A program made the translations under genes and the position numbers. Positions 62,505 through 64,000 of a stretch of 64,000 nucleotides of DNA are shown one piece after another. Origin of the DNA: Ophiosphaerella korrae (taxonomy: Eukaryota > Ascomycota > Dothideomycetes > Pleosporales > Phaeosphaeriaceae); assembly GCA_028456385.1 (NCBI GenBank), contig JALNQF010000147.1:1-64000 (forward strand). Direction: 5' to 3'. Each line of letters opens with the position of its first letter. Position 1 is the stretch's first letter. The notes under the pieces are model-generated. The model made no database searches. It was not told where the DNA came from and saw nothing but the letters and a program-made list of their open reading frames with translations.

Positions 62505-63115
62505 CTATCCCCCTTTCTTACGCTAAGTCTATCTTTAGGCCTAGGCCTCTATTAGCTAGGTCTAGCTTATAAGCGGTTTGCCCTACCTTCTAGTTAAAAA
62601 CTATCTTACTATAATATTACCTCCCTTATAGTCTTATAGACTTTATCTCTTATTAGAAATCCTTACTACAAACTATGTTTCTAAAACACTTTGTCTATAT
62701 TACTCTCTCTTAGGTATTCCTTATTTTGTTATACTAGATTCTACTCTAAAGTATACTAAGTATACTCGTATAGGGCGTCCCTATATTAGTATAACCTAGG
62801 AGTCTCTTAATTAAACTTACAAAGAGTTCTATAAAAAGGTTAATAATAATAAAAAACTTCTTACTATTATTATTACCTATTTACTACGCAATAAAAAAAT
62901 ATTAAAATCTACTAAAGAGTATACTTGCTGTAAGGCCTTGTACCTAGCGTTAAAGTTAGAGTAAGAAGGTAATAAAGTCTTAGCGTAGGTTCTTAACTAT
63001 TCTACTACTACTATTAATATCGCCTCTTCTCCTACTATCTAGTCTACTATTAGCTTATTAGATAAGTTTATTATAACTAAGGGCGCTTTATAGGCTCTAT
63101 ATAGTTAGGTTTATT
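62505..63115 (+). pseudogene. Antisense accessory ORF relic of A4
   Basis: The longest readable version of the family A antisense frame. From about 62570 it reads SGLPYLLVKNYLTIILPP, then VILDSTLKYTKYTRIGRP, YKEFYKKVNNNKK and KALYLALKLE, with a few TAA and TAG. It faces pol and lies between LTR and chromodomain as in A2 and A3. The start codon is not identifiable. Product unknown. Confidence 0.45.
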
Positions 63116-63119
63116 ATAG

Positions 63120-64000
63120 AACTTTCTTTTACTAATATATCTATTGTATCCTAGCTATAGCTTTGTATATCTTGTATATCCTAGTATATTATACTTACTT
63201 CTTACTTTCTTAAGTATTTACTAACAATTCTATAGATTAGCTTTAGGTTCCTATATATTTTTACTTACTAGGTAGCCTTTCTATTTTACTAGCTACTCTT
63301 AGAGAAACTATATACTTTAGAAGGCGTCGCGTCCTATTTCTTAATATCCCTATAGGTCTTTAACTTTAAACTCGTCGTCCTCTTCTTTCTAATATTAGAA
63401 TTGTTGCTATACTAGTATTTTTAACTTAGCTAGTTCTAGTAGGCTTACATAGAACTTAAGGTATACCTTAGTATCTTTAGGTAGTTCTAGTGTTTTTGTT
63501 ACTAGCCTATTATCTTCTTTAACTAAAAATAGTCTAACTTTAACATAGTCTAGTCCTTTGCTAGGTTACTTTATTCGTAAATTCCTAGTATAAAGATATA
63601 CTTTATCCCCTTCTTTTAGCTAAGGTACTATTTTTTATTTTTAATTAACATATAAAATACTTTGTTTCTAAGCTTCTTTTAGTTTTTTCTTTATCCTATT
63701 ATAGAGTTCTCGTATATCTTCTATTCTAACTAATGCTACCTCTATCTTAGGTCCTAGTAGTATTCTCTTAAACAAATTAGAGTATATCCTGTAGTTTGCA
63801 AAATATAGTATTTTACTTATTACTTCTAAGTACTTATTATTATACGCTAACTATACTATAAGTAATAGTAATACCTAATTATTTTACTTCTAGTTGCTAT
63901 AAATCCTTAGGTATATCTTTAATATCCTATTAGTCTGTTCTATCTATCTATCTATCTATAGATAATAGGCTGTTAATAGCTTTCTTTTTGTCCCTATTAC
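63120..64000 (-). pseudogene. A4 pol relic, chromodomain and integrase end
   Basis: On minus, the chromodomain relic is at about 63390-63230, then the integrase C-terminal part. The conserved YHPQTDGQTE block appears as repeated tatc at about 63935-63962. The rest of pol lies beyond the right edge. Frames are broken by TAA and TAG. Confidence 0.85.

Larger units (their letters stand above)
62063..64000 (-). mobile_element. Ty3/gypsy chromovirus A4, cut by right window edge
   Basis: The 3' part of a family A element on minus: 3' LTR 62063-62504, purine tract complement (ctatccccctttctta) and internal sequence to the window end, colinear with 40848-42790 of A2. It keeps many CA and TG, like A3, so it is among the less mutated copies. 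Confidence 0.92.

Noticed and set aside
1..64000. Centromere or telomere sequence
   Set aside because: No telomere repeat is visible, and nested retroelements alone do not prove a centromere.
1..64000. tRNA or rRNA genes
   Set aside because: No cloverleaf with conserved TTCGA-type loop or rRNA core sequence was found by eye.

Overview
The window reads as a stretch of filamentous ascomycete (Pezizomycotina-type) genome. About 56 kb on the left and 2.5 kb on the right are extremely AT-rich, nearly without CA and TG dinucleotides, and made of LTR retrotransposons whose frames are full of TAA and TAG. This is the footprint of repeat-induced point mutation (RIP, CpA to TpA), a defence known from ascomycetes. 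In the middle of the right half sits a normal-composition island (about 56.15-61.4 kb) with one intact gene. Species cannot be told from the sequence.

Layout. Three related families of Ty3/gypsy chromoviruses are present, which I call A (about 6.82 kb, 442-bp LTR), B (about 7.02 kb, 427-429-bp LTR) and C (442-bp LTR, related to B). Left cluster: B3 (minus, 10054-23317) was hit by A1 (minus, 1-10053, running off the left edge) and by B2 (plus, 10783-17800); A1 was hit by B1 (plus, 626-7651). Next come B4 (minus, 24589-31604) inside unassigned AT-rich DNA, C (plus, 32646-40665, with three LTRs), A2 (minus, 40848-47670), degraded B-like LTRs, and A3 (plus, 49096-55913). A4 (minus, 62063 to the right edge) lies beyond the island. 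Five-base target duplications support B1 (ttatt), B2 (ttaga), B4 (atagt) and A3 (gctag), and a RIP-altered pair fits C.

All families encode a gag with CCHC knuckle(s), aspartic protease, reverse transcriptase, RNase H, integrase and a C-terminal chromodomain, all as eroded relics: YLDD reads YLDN, and knuckle cysteines read tyrosine. The most unusual signal is an antisense reading frame between the chromodomain and the 3' LTR, facing the pol genes. It is seen in families A, B and C, and its amino acid pattern is shared between the diverged B and C families.

Island. An intact, intronless 725-codon DNA polymerase eta (Rad30-type) gene is followed by a convergent, clearly broken fungal kinase-like gene (frameshifts plus three in-frame stops). 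The island is bordered on both sides by inward-facing copies of the 3' part of one further retroelement; the left copy is the one that A3 split.
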